From JANQJA01 sp965267485 (GTDB taxonomy: Bacteria > Pseudomonadota > Gammaproteobacteria > Pseudomonadales > Azotimanducaceae): 64,000 bases of DNA. The notes beneath the pieces were generated by a model. That model worked only from the letters and a program-made list of their open reading frames with translations, was not told the DNA's origin and did not search any database. Shown in pieces: positions 27,019 to 35,401 of this stretch (positions within the stretch are counted from its first letter, which is position 1; each line of letters opens with the position of its first letter). Both the position numbers and the translations under genes were made by a program. The stretch lies in contig OZ254080.1 of NCBI GenBank assembly GCA_965267485.1, forward strand, positions 2,480,001-2,544,000, given 5' to 3'.

Positions 27019-27420
27019 ATGGAACAGGAAAGAAGGCGCCACGCCCGGTATTCACAGTCTGACCTCGAACTCGAGGTTGCCCGCCCCGGCATCAACGGCA
27101 TCCTCAGCGTCAATCCGTCAACGGAATGCCTGGACTTCAGCCTCACCGGCCTTCAGTTCGGTTCCGACCAGCCCTTCCGACAGGGTGAGAAAGTCATCGT
27201 CGACCTCAGGGTCTATGATCTGCGCGCCGACGAACTTCGCGCCAGCGTGGTCAGCTCCGAAAAGAAAGACAACGGCATGTGGTGCACACGACTCCGCTTC
27301 TGCTTCGAAGACAAGAGCATGCAGAAGCCCGAGATCAGCCACAGCCTGCTCAAGATCGAAGATCGACTGCGCATTGCCACCGAATTCCCGATGTCGGCCC
27401 CGGTCGCGGGCCAGGCCTGA
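27019..27420 (+). CDS. PilZ-domain protein (probable c-di-GMP binding)
   Basis: A 133-residue protein. The N-terminus MEQERRRHARYSQSDLELEV has the RxxxR of PilZ (RRRHARY), and ECLDFSLTGLQFGSD matches the D/NxSxxG second motif. The C-terminal 30 residues extend beyond the beta-barrel as a helix. A c-di-GMP effector role is expected. It is monocistronic, convergent with the DUF4397-like lipoprotein gene 10 bp away. Confidence 0.85.
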   Translation: MEQERRRHARYSQSDLELEVARPGINGILSVNPSTECLDFSLTGLQFGSDQPFRQGEKVIVDLRVYDLRADELRASVVSSEKKDNGMWCTRLRFCFEDKSMQKPEISHSLLKIEDRLRIATEFPMSAPVAGQA

Positions 27421-27430
27421 TAGCAGCAGC

Positions 27431-28834
27431 TCACTGCGATAACTCCTGAATCAAGAGCGACAGCGGTCTGCCGCCGCCCGGCGCCTCAACCACCACAACC
27501 AGCACCGACGTACCGCTCAGCATGGGCAGCGCGACCGGCCCGGCAACAATGTCATTGGTGCCCGCGCGCGTCGCGACAACGACTGACGGTGTCGCTTTCG
27601 CATAGAACTCCCGGCTGTCCAGATGGTCCAGCCCCGCAGCGTCGGCAGATGATTCCGAAAGGCCCTCGCCGGCTTCCAGCACATGGAAGCTGATGTCGAG
27701 CGGGACCGGTTCGTCATCGTCATCGAGCACCTGCACGTCGGCAGCATTGAGCACCATGAGGCTCACCTGGGTCGCGGGCGCAACGGTCCTTACCGATGTG
27801 ACTGTAGCGGCAGCGGTTTCATCTCTCAGACGTCCGCCGAGGATCAAGACATCGTTCGAATCAGGGTTAATGCTCACGACGGTTTCGAAAGCGTCTGTTC
27901 CCTCGCGCACATCAACATTGATGAACGACGTCTCGCTACGAACCTCAAAAGGCAGGCTCATATGCAGATAATCAAGCGAAAACTCTGCTGAATCCGGCCC
28001 TCCGAACGCATCGTTCAACATCAACTCAATCTGGCTGGTGTCCGGCATGGTGTTGAGCACACGCACGTATGTGGGGCGGGACTCGTCACTGAAAACCGTC
28101 GACGCGCCAAGCGCCGACACCACGATTGGCATCGGCCCACCCTCCGCCCGGTCGACAACAACCACCAGCGAACGCGCCCGCTCGGCAAAGCTCAATGCCT
28201 CAATCTCGAATCGAGCGTCGCCGCTCGCGTGATCGAGCTCGAGACGATAGTCGTCTGAGACATCAAGCCGCTCAACCGTCGAAGAGGCGCCGGGGAATAG
28301 CGTGAATGTCCGGCCAGTGGTGCCGACGAGGTTGACCACCGCCGGGTCAAGCGTCGACGCGTTTATGACCTGCACCTCGGCGACATCTTCCTCCTCGACC
28401 TCATCGAGATCGCCATAGGCTCTGGTGACAAGTTCAATGGAAGGAATCGCGAAGGAGCCGGTCAATACCAGATAGTGAATCGAGTCTTCTACCAACGCGA
28501 TCTCGAGCTCATCGAGCAGTTCGATGTCTGCGTCGGAATCCGGGTCTTCGAAGGTAACGCCGACCACAACGGACTCGGCATCGGATTGGATGGTTGAGGT
28601 CGCATCCATAAACGAAAGCAGCCTGACCACGCTGGACACTGTCTCATCGTCGTCGTCATCCCCGGTCTCTTCATCGACCGAAATCGCGAGCGTCGGAGAG
28701 TCAGGGATCGCATTGATTATCTGAAGGCGCGCGACTTCGCTGGTCGACGCATCGTCATCATCGCTGCCGCTACAGCCAAAGAGAAAGAAGGCGAGAGAAG
28801 AAACAAGTACGGCAGATACGGGACGAAACAGCAT
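27431..28834 (-). CDS. DUF4397-like lipoprotein
   Basis: A 467-residue lipoprotein. The signal ends in a lipobox LAFFLFGC, followed by an acidic GSDDDDAS linker. The rest is two to four beta-rich repeats with the DUF4397 pattern of VQVINASTLDPAVVNL, YVRVLNTMPDTSQIELML and VSLMVLNAADVQVL spaced along the chain. It is very acidic overall. The ATG at 28834 has GAAGGG upstream; the TTG at 28840 is the alternative. A surface or periplasmic role is inferred from sorting only. Confidence 0.75.
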   Translation of the reverse strand: MLFRPVSAVLVSSLAFFLFGCSGSDDDDASTSEVARLQIINAIPDSPTLAISVDEETGDDDDDETVSSVVRLLSFMDATSTIQSDAESVVVGVTFEDPDSDADIELLDELEIALVEDSIHYLVLTGSFAIPSIELVTRAYGDLDEVEEEDVAEVQVINASTLDPAVVNLVGTTGRTFTLFPGASSTVERLDVSDDYRLELDHASGDARFEIEALSFAERARSLVVVVDRAEGGPMPIVVSALGASTVFSDESRPTYVRVLNTMPDTSQIELMLNDAFGGPDSAEFSLDYLHMSLPFEVRSETSFINVDVREGTDAFETVVSINPDSNDVLILGGRLRDETAAATVTSVRTVAPATQVSLMVLNAADVQVLDDDDEPVPLDISFHVLEAGEGLSESSADAAGLDHLDSREFYAKATPSVVVATRAGTNDIVAGPVALPMLSGTSVLVVVVEAPGGGRPLSLLIQELSQ

Positions 28835-29000
28835 GGGCAACCCTTCAGCTTATTGATGACAAGCCGCTGTACGCGCAACGCGGTCGCCATCTGTCGACGA
28901 AACCTGAACGCCACCTGAACAAGGACCTCCGGCGTTGGAGAACGCGACAGATAACCCGCCGCCGCACGTAAAGCGGTTACCACACACTGGAGACCGCAAC

Positions 29001-29297
29001 ATGAAAAACCGGATTCAACTGATTGCCCTTGGCATTGCGCTCATGTCGGGTGCCGTGCACGCCGCGCCGGCTGAAGAGCAGCGCGCCGAACGCCGGGCGC
29101 AATGGGAGTCGATGTCGGCAGAGGAACGCGAGGCCATGCGGGCCGAGCGGCGTGAACGCTGGGAATCGATGAGCGAAGAGGAACGCGCCCAAATGCGTGC
29201 CGAACGCCGCAAGCGGCTCGAGTCGATGACGCCGGAGCAGCGCAAGCAGATGATGGAACGACGCGACGAACGCCGCGGCGAGCGCCGGCCCAACTAG
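29001..29297 (+). CDS. Small exported protein with tandem ERR/ESM repeats
   Basis: A 98-residue protein with a signal peptide (KNRIQLIALGIALMSGAVHA). The mature part is three to four imperfect 18-residue repeats of the form ERR.RWESMS.EER..MRA, ending in RRDERRGERRPN, and should be one long charged helix. It resembles LTXXQ/Spy-like or DUF3106 periplasmic helical proteins in composition, without a certain match. An ATG at 28935 is in frame, but the signal peptide fixes the start at 29001. Confidence 0.75.
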   Translation: MKNRIQLIALGIALMSGAVHAAPAEEQRAERRAQWESMSAEEREAMRAERRERWESMSEEERAQMRAERRKRLESMTPEQRKQMMERRDERRGERRPN

Positions 29298-29333
29298 CTA
29301 GCTGAACCGAACCTGAACCGATCGCAACCACTC

Positions 29334-29489
29334 GTCGCCGGCGCGGAAACCGGCGACCCGTCGCGCGGTCTGATATCGCACAGGACAGAGTTTCACGAGC
29401 TCTCTCTCCTGCGGTTGGTCCCATATCCGCAGGCAACGTTGGACCGTCCGGGACAGGCGTTTCGGTATGTACCCGGACGGTCTTTTTTT
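29334..29489 (+). ncRNA. Candidate structured small RNA or long structured 3' UTR ending in a terminator
   Basis: Between the repeat-protein gene and bacteriohemerythrin there are three consecutive hairpins: GTCGCCGG/CCGGCGAC (29334-29357, 8-nt loop), CCTGCGG/CCGCAGG (29408-29433) and the terminator stem (29442-29482). No ORF covers the region. It could be an independent sRNA, or the structured 3' UTR of the gene at 29001. No family assigned. Confidence 0.4.
29442..29489 (+). terminator. Strong intrinsic terminator
   Basis: An 11-bp GC-rich stem, GACCGTCCGGG (29442-29452) pairing with CCCGGACGGTC (29472-29482) around a 19-nt loop, is followed at once by seven T residues (29483-29489). It ends the transcript of the 29001 gene or of the candidate sRNA. 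Confidence 0.85.
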
Positions 29490-29588
29490 AACTCCTGTTG
29501 ATCCAGGTCAACTTTCCGACCAACTGCCCTCAAGCGAATAAAGCCCCGACCGAAAACCCGGGTATCCATTGCTTGAAGGTAACCACTG

Positions 29589-29993
29589 ATGACTGAATTT
29601 GTTTGGAGCGATCAACTGAAGATCGGGGTCGGCCCCATGGATCGCGAGCACCAGCAAATCATCACCCTGATGAACGTGCTGGCGGTCGCCCACGAAAGCG
29701 GCGCAAGCTTTCTGGAACTCGACCGTGCGTTCACCGATCTCGCCAGATACACGACGAAGCACTTCAAAGATGAAGAAGCGTTCATGGAGTCGATCGACTT
29801 TGAGGGTCTGCGATCGCACAAGGTGATCCACGAACGCCTGCTGAAAGAGATGGGCGAGCACTATGAGGAGTTCAGAAAGAACCGGGAGCTCGACCCGAAG
29901 GTGTTCCGCTTTCTGACCTTCTGGCTGAAGTCGCACATCTGCGGCATCGACAAGAAGTATGCGGAAGCGGCGAAGGGGGTGCGGGCGGCGTAG
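29589..29993 (+). CDS. Bacteriohemerythrin
   Basis: A 134-residue O2-binding di-iron four-helix bundle. All ligand motifs are seen: His in MDREHQQII, H...E in TTKHFKDEEAFM, the HxxxH of LRSHKVIHERLL, and the final H...D of LKSHICGIDKKY. The N-terminal FVWSDQLKIGVGPMD is typical. The frame is intact and the length is standard. It may serve in oxygen sensing, storage or delivery. AAGG precedes the ATG. Confidence 0.93.
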   Translation: MTEFVWSDQLKIGVGPMDREHQQIITLMNVLAVAHESGASFLELDRAFTDLARYTTKHFKDEEAFMESIDFEGLRSHKVIHERLLKEMGEHYEEFRKNRELDPKVFRFLTFWLKSHICGIDKKYAEAAKGVRAA

Positions 29994-30006
29994 CGCCCCA
30001 CCCGGG

Positions 30007-30831
30007 TTAGCGGCCCTTGAAGTCGCCGGGCGGGTTGCCGCCGGCCACCTGCCGCAGCGCCTGCGCGGCATCTTCGCTGCGCATCAGTTCGCCGAACAGT
30101 TTGGCCTCGAGCGCAATGCCGTCATCGAGCGGCATCGTCATGCCGTCGCGGATCGCCCGCTTCGCCGCCTGAATCGCGAGCGGTGCACGCGCGGCGAGCC
30201 CCTGCGCGAATTCTTCCACCTCTTCCTTCCAGTGCGCGAAGTGAAATACCCGGTGCACGAGCCCGAGTTCGAGCGCGTCCTCCGGCGACAGCAAGCGTGC
30301 TTGCATGATGAGATCCATGGCCTTCGCCATGCCGATCAGCCGCGGCATACGCTGAGTACCACCCGCGCCGGGGATGATCCCCACGGATGTCTCCGGCAGG
30401 CCCACACGAAATTCACCGTCACGCATCACCCGGAAGTCACAGGCCAGCGCCAGCTCAAAGCCACCGCCAGCCGCGTTGCCGTTGATCGCGGCGATGGTGA
30501 CACCACGCCACGCCTCGAGCCGTCGCATCAGCCCCTGAAAGCTGCGGGCCTTCGGGTCGACATCAGCCGCCGGGCTGGCGCTCTCGCGATCGCCCCGCAT
30601 CGTCTCTGACGCATTGGCGAGTTCACCCACGTCATAGTGACGCACAAAGTAGTCGTCGGCACCGCCGGTCAGCACCAATACGCGCAGCTCGTCATCGGCC
30701 TCCACCTCGTTCATCAGCGTGTTCAGCTCGATGACCTCTGACGGCACCATCGTGTGCAGCGGCGGGTTAGACATGCTCACGGTCATGACGTGACCGTGGC
30801 GCGATACCTCGAGATGTTCAAAATCAGCCAT
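30007..30831 (-). CDS. Enoyl-CoA hydratase/isomerase family protein
   Basis: A 274-residue crotonase-fold protein. The first oxyanion-hole strand is AAINGNAAGGGFELALACDF, and the catalytic-Glu region is RVGLPETSVGIIPGAGGTQRM. Its first 8 bp overlap the end of the upstream SDR gene, so SDR and hydratase are co-transcribed, which suggests a beta-oxidation-like or side-chain degradation step. The substrate cannot be told. Confidence 0.88.
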   Translation of the reverse strand: MADFEHLEVSRHGHVMTVSMSNPPLHTMVPSEVIELNTLMNEVEADDELRVLVLTGGADDYFVRHYDVGELANASETMRGDRESASPAADVDPKARSFQGLMRRLEAWRGVTIAAINGNAAGGGFELALACDFRVMRDGEFRVGLPETSVGIIPGAGGTQRMPRLIGMAKAMDLIMQARLLSPEDALELGLVHRVFHFAHWKEEVEEFAQGLAARAPLAIQAAKRAIRDGMTMPLDDGIALEAKLFGELMRSEDAAQALRQVAGGNPPGDFKGR

Positions 30832-31684
30832 CGCCCTCTCCTGCCTGAATGTGATCGAGAATTTGCTGGAACCGGTTCGGCGCTTCCGGATCGATCTCGC
30901 GCCTTTGCCCAGCCGTCAGGCCGCCATCAACGACGAACGGCTGGCCAGTGATAAACGTGGAATCGTCGCTGGCAAGGAACAGCGCCATGCCCGCGATATC
31001 CTGCCCGGTGCCGGCACGCTGGATCGGCGTTGCCACCGCCTGCGTCTGCTCCAGCGCCTCGATGAACTTCATGCGCTGCTGCCAGTTCATGTTGGCCTGC
31101 CCGGCAAAGATCGCCGTCGCGATAAAGCCCGGGCAGATCGCGTTGACGCGAATATTCTCCGGCCCGAGTTCGAGTGCCGTCGAGCGCGTGATGTTGATCA
31201 CCGCGGCCTTCATGGCGGTGTAGACGTGCGGGCCCCAGCCGCCACGCAGCCCCGCCACCGAGGCGGTATTGATGATGCTGCCACCGCCCGTTGTCTTCAT
31301 GACCCGGGACGCATGCTTGATGCCGGCGAGCACGCCGGTGAACAGCACGTCGATTGTGTAGCGATACTGATCGCCCAGGTCGAGCGTCTCGAGTTCGCCC
31401 GCAACGCCGCCGAAGCCCGCGTTGTTGAACATGCAGTCGAGCCGCCCGAACTCGCTCACCGTGAAGTCCACCAGCGCTTCGACCTCGGACTCGCGGCTCA
31501 CATCACAGCGTCTGAAGCGCATGTTGCTGCCGAGTTCCTCGGTAAGTACATCGCCCGCCTCTGACTGCACGTCGGCGATGACCACCTTCGCGCCCTCTGC
31601 GAGGAAGCGCCGCGCAGTCGCGAGCCCCATCCCCGATGCCGCACCGGTAATCGCGGCGACCTTGCCTTCCAGCCGTCCGGCCAT
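30824..31684 (-). CDS. Short-chain dehydrogenase/reductase
   Basis: A 286-residue classical SDR. The cofactor motif is AITGAASGMGLATA, the NNAG motif is in MFNNAGFGG, catalytic Ser lies in IINTASVAG, and YxxxK is in VYTAMKAAVIN. The C-terminus carries an extra 25-residue tail (TAGQRREIDPEAPNRF) beyond the usual SDR length. It sits in an operon with the enoyl-CoA hydratase (8-bp overlap) and probably the second SDR 32 bp upstream. Confidence 0.9.
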   Translation of the reverse strand: MAGRLEGKVAAITGAASGMGLATARRFLAEGAKVVIADVQSEAGDVLTEELGSNMRFRRCDVSRESEVEALVDFTVSEFGRLDCMFNNAGFGGVAGELETLDLGDQYRYTIDVLFTGVLAGIKHASRVMKTTGGGSIINTASVAGLRGGWGPHVYTAMKAAVINITRSTALELGPENIRVNAICPGFIATAIFAGQANMNWQQRMKFIEALEQTQAVATPIQRAGTGQDIAGMALFLASDDSTFITGQPFVVDGGLTAGQRREIDPEAPNRFQQILDHIQAGEGDG

Positions 31685-31716
31685 AGTGATCTCCCTCTTG
31701 TTTCTGCGGATGCTGT

Positions 31717-32508
31717 TCAGACCGCAGTATAGCCGCCGTCGATGACGAGTTCGGAACCCGTCATGAAGCTCGAATCATCCGAGGCCAGAAACAGCACGCC
31801 GCGCGCGATCTCGATCGGCTCGCCGAGCCGGCCGATGGGATGCTTCTCTGTGAGCAGCGCACGCAGCCCGTCTTCGGTCATGTTCTCTTCTTCCGGCATC
31901 ACATCGACGATGGCGCGCACGAGCGGCGTCCAGATGTAGCCGGGGTGGATCGAGTTCACACGAATCGGATAGCCAAGATTACCGCAGTGATTGCAGAGCG
32001 ACTTGGTCATGAGCCTCACACCGCCCTTCGACGCGTTGTAGGCCGCACCGGCGCCGCCGACGATGCCCATCACCGACGAGATATTGATGATCGAACCGCC
32101 GCCCTCGCTCATTGCCATGTGCCCGATGGCGCGCTGGCAGCCCATGAAGATCGAGTCGAGGTTCACCGCCATGATCTTGCGAAAATCCTCGAGCGACTGG
32201 TCTTCCCACGTGCCCATCCCGGCGCCGGAGACACCCGCATTGTTGACGAGGATGTTGAGCTTGCCCCACTGGTCGACAGCCTTGCCGATCACGGCATCCC
32301 AGTCGGCCTCGCGCGTGACGTCATGCCCCATGGCAATCGCATCACCGTCGTCGGCCGCGATGCCGGCCGCCACGTCCTCGGCGGCTTCCTGGCGAACGTC
32401 GGTCACCAGCACCGACGCCCCGGCCCTCGCCAGCAGCCGCGCGCTTTCGGCGCCAATGCCGCTGCCGCCGCCGGTGACGATCGCGACCTTGCCATCAACT
32501 CGATTCAT
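31717..32508 (-). CDS. Short-chain dehydrogenase/reductase (SDR)
   Basis: A 263-residue classical SDR. TGxxxGIG motif VTGGGSGIGAESARLL, NNAG in LVNNAGVSGAG, Ser in IINISSVMG, and the YxxxK in AYNASKGG. Full length. It is first in the apparent SDR-SDR-hydratase operon on the minus strand and divergent from the hybrid histidine kinase across 71 bp. A steroid, cyclic alcohol or hydroxyacyl substrate is possible; the sequence does not decide. Confidence 0.9.
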   Translation of the reverse strand: MNRVDGKVAIVTGGGSGIGAESARLLARAGASVLVTDVRQEAAEDVAAGIAADDGDAIAMGHDVTREADWDAVIGKAVDQWGKLNILVNNAGVSGAGMGTWEDQSLEDFRKIMAVNLDSIFMGCQRAIGHMAMSEGGGSIINISSVMGIVGGAGAAYNASKGGVRLMTKSLCNHCGNLGYPIRVNSIHPGYIWTPLVRAIVDVMPEEENMTEDGLRALLTEKHPIGRLGEPIEIARGVLFLASDDSSFMTGSELVIDGGYTAV

Positions 32509-32579
32509 GTTTCCCCCTTGACTACAGAAATGATGCTCAAACTTTCTAAAGTCTATCGCGGTCCGACCGAAACCGTTGC

Positions 32580-34673
32580 ATGAACCTCTCTCTGCCCATG
32601 CCCGGCGCGGACATTCGCCAGCGCCTGTTCGTTGTGGTTGGCACCGGCTTTCTGATCCCCACGTGCGCGCTCTTCATGGTGCTGGAGTGGTACCGCGGGA
32701 TGTGGGAAATGGTCGTGCTGCTCGGCGTAGGCGTCGTGCTCACCGGCGCGGGCCTCATCATTGCGCTCAGCCGGCATTTTTCGCCCTTTGTGACCCGGGG
32801 TCTCTACATCTACCTCGGTGTACTCCTGCTCTACTCGCACGGGCTGGGGCGCGAGAACCTCGCGCTCGTCTTCTACATGATTGTGCCGCTGTCATCGATC
32901 CTGATCTTCGGCATTCGCGAGGGCATCGCGTGGTCGACCGGCGTGCTGGTACTGACCGCCTGGCTCATCTTCCGCGCGCCGGAACCCGATTACCTCACGG
33001 CGTCGGCCTACCTCTGTGTCTACGCGCTGATGGTCGGCTTCTCGGTCACGTTCGAAGCACTGCGGGCCAAAGCGCAGCGCAGCGCGGACAACCGGAACCG
33101 CGTACTCCTCGACGAACAGGAACGCCTGCTGAAAGCCAAGCAGGAACTGGAAGCGAGCGAACAGCGATTTCGCCAGTACGCCGCGATCGCCTCTGACTTT
33201 CTTTATGAAGCGGACGCTGAGATGCGGGTCACCTATCTGTCGCCTCGCCTGGCCGACATCATCGACCGGCCCGCCAGCGAATTCGTGGGGCGGAACATGA
33301 TCGACGTGCTGAAAGACTGGGTGCCCGAAGTCTCGCCCGCCAGCGTTGAATCGCTGCTGGCGCACCAGCCCTTTCGCGACTTCCCGATTACCGTGCCGCA
33401 GCCCGACGGTAGCGCCCGCTACCTGCGCATCCGTGGCGAGCCGAACTTCGACGACGACGGCCGCTTCATCGGCTACCTTGGCTCCGGCGCTGACATCACC
33501 GACTACGAACAGGCCCAGCAGGAACTCCGCGAGAAAGACCGGGAGTTGCATCACATCCAGAAGATGGAAGCGATTGGCGGCCTCACCAGCGGCTTCGCCC
33601 ACGACGTCAACAACCTGCTGAACGTCATCGCCGGCAACCTGGAACTGCTGCAGCTCGAAAGTGGCGGCAAGCTCGATGCCGTCAAGTTCGACGCCGCGAA
33701 CTCCGCGGTCGACCGCGCCGCCGAACTGACGGCGCAGCTGCTCTCATTTGCCCGGCGCCAGCCGTTGCAGCCCCGGAATGTCGATGCGAGCAAACTGCTC
33801 GACAACATGGCCTCGATGCTGGAGCGAACGCTCGGCACCGAGATCGAGCTGCACCTGATTCGCGACCGCAACCTCTGGCACGCCAAGATCGACCCGAGCC
33901 AGCTCGAAAGCGCCCTGCTCAACCTCACGATCAACGCCCGGCACGCCATCGACGGGCGCGGCGACGTCACAATCGAGGCAAGAAACCGCTCACTGGAGGG
34001 CCGCCCCGGTCTCGAGGCCGGCGACTACGTCGAGATTGTGGTCTCGGACAACGGCTGCGGGATGCCCGCGCATCTGGTGCCACGCGTGGTCGAACCGTTC
34101 TTCACCACCAAGCCCAACGGCGAAGGCACCGGGCTGGGCCTGTCGATGGTGTACGGGTTCGTGCGGCAGTCCGGCGGACAGTTCGACATCGAAAGCATTG
34201 AGGGCGAAGGCACGGCGGTGATGCTGCTGCTGCCCAGAGCGAGCGAAGAAGACGCAGAAAGCCCACGCTCGGCGCCGGCCCGCAAGAGCGCGGATTCACT
34301 CGAAATCCTGCTGGTGGAAGACCAGTCTGAACTCGCCAAGGTCGTCACGCTGATGCTGAAGGGGCTCGGCCACACACCGACCTCGGTCTCGACCGCCGAA
34401 GAGGCGCTCAAGCTCTTGCCGAACATGCAGCCCGACATGCTGATTACCGACGTGATGCTCGGCCGCGGCATGAATGGCGTGGAACTCGCCGACCGCGTCT
34501 CGGCCGAATACCCGGCCATCAAGATTCTGCTGGTGTCGGGCTACCCGCCCCAGGAAGTGCTCAAGAACCGAACCAGCGACTACCCGCTGCTCGGCAAGCC
34601 GTTCAACATCAAACGGCTCGCCGAGGCGATCGAATCATACTTCCGTCATACCGATCAGTACGCCGTTGGATGA
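32580..34673 (+). CDS. Hybrid PAS sensor histidine kinase/response regulator
   Basis: A 697-residue membrane sensor. Residues 1-160 hold about five or six membrane spans (TGFLIPTCALFMVLEWYRG; VVLLGVGVVLTGAGLII), then a coiled coil, a PAS domain (about 195-315), and HisKA with the phospho-acceptor His-341 in GFAHDVNN. The ATPase domain has N, G1 and G2 boxes (LINARHAI, DNGCGMP, GEGTGLGLSMVYG). A C-terminal receiver has Asp-624 in LITDVMLGRGMNG. No DNA-binding domain is attached. The 3' end overlaps the convergent VOC gene by 39 bp. Confidence 0.92.
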   Translation: MNLSLPMPGADIRQRLFVVVGTGFLIPTCALFMVLEWYRGMWEMVVLLGVGVVLTGAGLIIALSRHFSPFVTRGLYIYLGVLLLYSHGLGRENLALVFYMIVPLSSILIFGIREGIAWSTGVLVLTAWLIFRAPEPDYLTASAYLCVYALMVGFSVTFEALRAKAQRSADNRNRVLLDEQERLLKAKQELEASEQRFRQYAAIASDFLYEADAEMRVTYLSPRLADIIDRPASEFVGRNMIDVLKDWVPEVSPASVESLLAHQPFRDFPITVPQPDGSARYLRIRGEPNFDDDGRFIGYLGSGADITDYEQAQQELREKDRELHHIQKMEAIGGLTSGFAHDVNNLLNVIAGNLELLQLESGGKLDAVKFDAANSAVDRAAELTAQLLSFARRQPLQPRNVDASKLLDNMASMLERTLGTEIELHLIRDRNLWHAKIDPSQLESALLNLTINARHAIDGRGDVTIEARNRSLEGRPGLEAGDYVEIVVSDNGCGMPAHLVPRVVEPFFTTKPNGEGTGLGLSMVYGFVRQSGGQFDIESIEGEGTAVMLLLPRASEEDAESPRSAPARKSADSLEILLVEDQSELAKVVTLMLKGLGHTPTSVSTAEEALKLLPNMQPDMLITDVMLGRGMNGVELADRVSAEYPAIKILLVSGYPPQEVLKNRTSDYPLLGKPFNIKRLAEAIESYFRHTDQYAVG

Positions 34674-35003
34674 CTTCGGGTGCACGAACGGGCCCGCGAA
34701 TGCGACGCCCTTGTCAGCCATGGACGCCCGCAGCCCCTCTGCGCCCTCGACGTTCATCGACACGGCGTGGAGGCCCTCGCCATTTTTCTCGAGCGCCTTG
34801 GCGATCGGCGATTCATCGTTAAGCGGTGCCACCAGCTCGAAATAACTCCCATCAGGCATCTTAAGCCAGGCCTGCCTGATGCCCAGCCCCTCGTTCTCGC
34901 TGCGACGCTCGCACTCGAGCCCGAATTGCGTCGTCCACTGCTCAACGGCGGCGTCCAGATCCCTGACCCGAATCGCCACATGATGGAATCCCTTGAATGC
35001 CAT
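34635..35003 (-). CDS. VOC/glyoxalase superfamily protein
   Basis: A 122-residue single VOC domain. It starts at MAFKGFHHVAIRVRDLDAAV; the frame open to 35105 is not conserved-looking. The beta-alpha-beta-beta-beta pattern with metal-ligand candidates His in FHHVAI and Glu in YFELVAP fits a glyoxalase or methylmalonyl-CoA epimerase-like fold. A small lyase or epimerase activity is likely; which one is unknown. Confidence 0.75.
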   Translation of the reverse strand: MAFKGFHHVAIRVRDLDAAVEQWTTQFGLECERRSENEGLGIRQAWLKMPDGSYFELVAPLNDESPIAKALEKNGEGLHAVSMNVEGAEGLRASMADKGVAFAGPFVHPKSSNGVLIGMTEV

Positions 35004-35214
35004 GCGCTTTCTCCCTCTGCTCATCGAAAACCTGAATACTGCCGCCACCCGGGCCGTCACTGCAATGCCCGCCAGTTTGGTGCGCAGCAGCATCGAATCC
35101 TGCACTGAAATATCAGCATATTTTCAAGAACTGGCACCCCTTAGCGAATTCGTCAGATTCTAAACCTGCCCCCAAAATTCCACCAAAAATCCATTTTTCA
35201 CCAGATGATCGGTA

Positions 35215-35262
35215 ACACTAGATATTGTGCTCTCGGCCCCCGTGAGGCACACTATCTTGCCG
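35215..35262 (+). promoter_or_regulatory. Paired NrdR boxes upstream of nrdJ
   Basis: ACACTAGATATTGTGC at 35215-35230 matches the NrdR-box consensus (ACAC-WAKATAW-TGTGT type) closely. A second, weaker copy, GCACACTATCTTGCCG, lies at 35247-35262. The start-to-start distance is 32 bp, three helical turns, the usual spacing for the NrdR repressor. Both lie 140-190 bp before the nrdJa ATG. The nrdR gene itself is not in the window. Confidence 0.7.
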
Positions 35263-35401
35263 TTGCCGCCGAAATCCCGCCCGTGCAAAAGCTGTGGAAA
35301 ACAGCTGTATAAGCGGTGGAAAACCCGGCATAAAAAGCCAGATAAGCTGTCAAAAAGCTGTGTAAAACTGGATAACCAATAGCAGGAGCCCCCAAGAGAC
35401 A

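Noticed and set aside
35265..35400. DnaA boxes in the nrdJ promoter
   Set aside because: CTGTGGAAAA, GTGGAAAAC and CTGGATAAC resemble parts of the DnaA box (TGTGGATAA on this strand), but each has mismatches; too weak to annotate.
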